A stretch of DNA of 64,000 nucleotides from Fischerella sp. PCC 9431 (GTDB lineage: Bacteria; Cyanobacteriota; Cyanobacteriia; Cyanobacteriales; Nostocaceae), in assembly GCF_000447295.1 (NCBI RefSeq), contig NZ_ALVX01000004.1, forward strand, positions 62,001 to 126,000. The letters run 5' to 3'. Each line of letters opens with the position of its first letter. Within the stretch, counting starts at the first letter, position 1. Shown piece after piece: positions 62,764-64,000 of this stretch. The notes beneath the pieces were generated by a model. That model worked only from the letters and a program-made list of their open reading frames with translations. It was not told the DNA's origin and did not search any database. A program made the translations under genes and the position numbers.

Positions 62764-64000
62764 ATGCCCAGGTCGCTCAAAGTTCGTCAAGAATACATTG
62801 GGAAAGTGAAACTGGCAATCAGACGTAACGGCTTTGCCAGCCAAAAAGCTTTGGCTGAAGATGTAGGACTAGCTTTAGCCACAGTCAGCAACTTTCTGAC
62901 TGGCAAGCCTGTTGACCATGCGACGTTTGAAGAACTCTGTCAGAGATTGGCACTGGACTGGAGAGAAATCGCCGACTTGAATTTTGAGGTTCCCTCCAAT
63001 TTTATAAGTAAAGATGCACACAGAAGAAGTACTAACAAACGCCAGGACTGGGGAGAAGCAATTGATGTCTCAGTTTTCTACGGGCGCACGGAAGAACTCA
63101 CTACATTAAGGCAATGGATTATTAACGACCATTGCCGACTAATTACTTTAATTGGTATGGGTGGGATTGGTAAAACTGCTTTGTCTGTGAAACTAGCACA
63201 GCTTCTGGAAGACCGATTTGAGTACTTGATTTGGCGCAGTCTCCGTAATGCTCCACCGATTCAAGAGCTTTTGAGCGATCTAATTAGCTTTTTTTCCCAA
63301 CAGCAGGAAACTGTTGTGTCAGAAATTTTAGACGGTAAAATCTCTCGACTAATTGAATATCTACGTTCTTCACATTGTTTGTTAGTGCTAGACAATGCTG
63401 AGTCAATTTTATCTAGTGATAAACGTGCAGGAGCTTATCGGCAAGGATATGAAGGATATGGGCAACTTTTTAGACGCTTAGGAGAAACTAACCATCAGAG
63501 TTGTCTGGTGTTAACCAGTCGAGAGAAACCTAGAGGAATTAACATCAAAGAAGGAAAAAACTCTCCTATTCGTTCGCTGAGGTTATCTGGCTTAAAACAT
63601 AGAGAAAGTCAGGCAATTTTAGCAGAAAAATACGTTTCTGTATCAGAAGACCAATGTCGAGCGTTGGTGGAGTATTATGCAGGCAATCCTTTAGCATTGA
63701 AGATTGCCGCAACTACTATTCGAGACTTATTTGACGGCAATGCTGCTCAGTTATTAAAACAAGGCACAATTGTATTTGGAGATATTTCGGATTTACTGGA
63801 TCAGCAGTTTAATCGGTTGTCAACTTTAGAACAACAAGTAATGTACTGGTTGACGATTAATCGAGAGTGGGTATCGTTCACAGAGTTACAAGCTGACATT
63901 ATTCCTGCCATCTCACTACGAGAGATGTTAGAAACCTTAGAATCTCTACAATTGCGTTCACTAATTGAGAAGAATGCAGGAAATTTTACCCAACAACCAG
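62764..64000 (+). CDS. HTH-NB-ARC STAND protein, N-terminal part (cut by window edge)
   Basis: An XRE-like helix-turn-helix (residues about 8-70: KLAIRRNGFASQKALAEDVG and the following LATVSNFLTGKPVDHATFEEL, cited in part) leads into an NB-ARC ATPase with DWGEAIDVSVFYGRTEEL, P-loop GMGGIGKTA and LVLDNAESI. The NB-ARC part is closely similar to that at 50915, while the N-terminal DNA-binding domain is of a different type. The frame is open to the edge. WD40 or other C-terminal repeats are expected but not visible. Confidence 0.9.
   Translation, partial: MPRSLKVRQEYIGKVKLAIRRNGFASQKALAEDVGLALATVSNFLTGKPVDHATFEELCQRLALDWREIADLNFEVPSNFISKDAHRRSTNKRQDWGEAIDVSVFYGRTEELTTLRQWIINDHCRLITLIGMGGIGKTALSVKLAQLLEDRFEYLIWRSLRNAPPIQELLSDLISFFSQQQETVVSEILDGKISRLIEYLRSSHCLLVLDNAESILSSDKRAGAYRQGYEGYGQLFRRLGETNHQSCLVLTSREKPRGINIKEGKNSPIRSLRLSGLKHRESQAILAEKYVSVSEDQCRALVEYYAGNPLALKIAATTIRDLFDGNAAQLLKQGTIVFGDISDLLDQQFNRLSTLEQQVMYWLTINREWVSFTELQADIIPAISLREMLETLESLQLRSLIEKNAGNFTQQP

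Overview
This window most likely comes from a filamentous, heterocyst-forming type cyanobacterium (order Nostocales). The DNA is AT-rich and dotted with the cyanobacterial octamer GCGATCGC (HIP1). It carries short heptad repeats of the AACTGAT and GGGATTG kinds, and genes typical of that group: XisH/XisI, NB-ARC-WD40 proteins, TPR-CHAT proteins and caspase-like proteases. No ribosomal, photosynthetic or central housekeeping genes were found. Almost everything looks like accessory, defence or mobile DNA, so I read it as a chromosomal defence island or a large plasmid segment.

Region by region. (1) 0-2.5 kb: small membrane and coiled-coil proteins of unknown role and a VWA-like protein, all leftward. 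(2) 2.6-6.4 kb: an HD hydrolase, a WYL-domain regulator of the cyanobacterial CRISPR-associated type, and divergently a protein with two Csx3 domains fused to a P-loop ATPase. (3) 6.7-11.7 kb: a small bacterial ubiquitin-like conjugation locus (beta-grasp modifier, E2-like protein, fused JAB peptidase-E1 enzyme), a coiled-coil membrane protein and two NYN nuclease-family proteins. (4) 11.8-13.2 kb: two toxin-antitoxin remnants. (5) 13.3-18.9 kb: a 36-repeat CRISPR array with a recognisable leader promoter, cas2, cas1 and a reverse transcriptase gene. The RT and Cas1 frames join across a run of nine A. (6) 19-24 kb: a DUF4174 protein, a TnpB remnant, a plasmid-type ParM/ParR partition cassette, a fold-back element, a tyrosine recombinase and xisH/xisI (xisH frameshifted). 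(7) 24.2-35.5 kb: a tightly overlapping three-gene operon of a membrane-anchored coiled-coil protein with a NusG-like C-terminus, a small winged-helix-like protein and a 2127-residue DEAD/DEAH-DUF1998 helicase. (8) 35.5-38 kb: decayed integrase and protease genes, an orphan antitoxin and two unknown genes. (9) 38.3-58.2 kb: six leftward genes (IRG-like GTPase, three dynamin-like GTPases, TPR-CHAT protease, caspase-like protease), a divergent HTH-NB-ARC-WD40 protein, a second TPR-CHAT protease and a TerB-like protein. (10) 58.5-62.5 kb: a three-gene biosynthetic operon (ThDP enzyme, KASIII-like enzyme, short-chain reductase). (11) The start of a second NB-ARC protein runs off the right edge.

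How the parts may work together is mostly inference. The RT-Cas1/Cas2/array module and the Csx3 protein point to a type III CRISPR system whose effector genes lie outside the window. The helicase triad and the GTPase-CHAT-caspase cluster are the best candidates for undescribed immune systems. The cluster combines membrane-remodelling GTPases, two families of caspase-fold protease and a STAND sensor, much as eukaryotic inflammasome pathways do.
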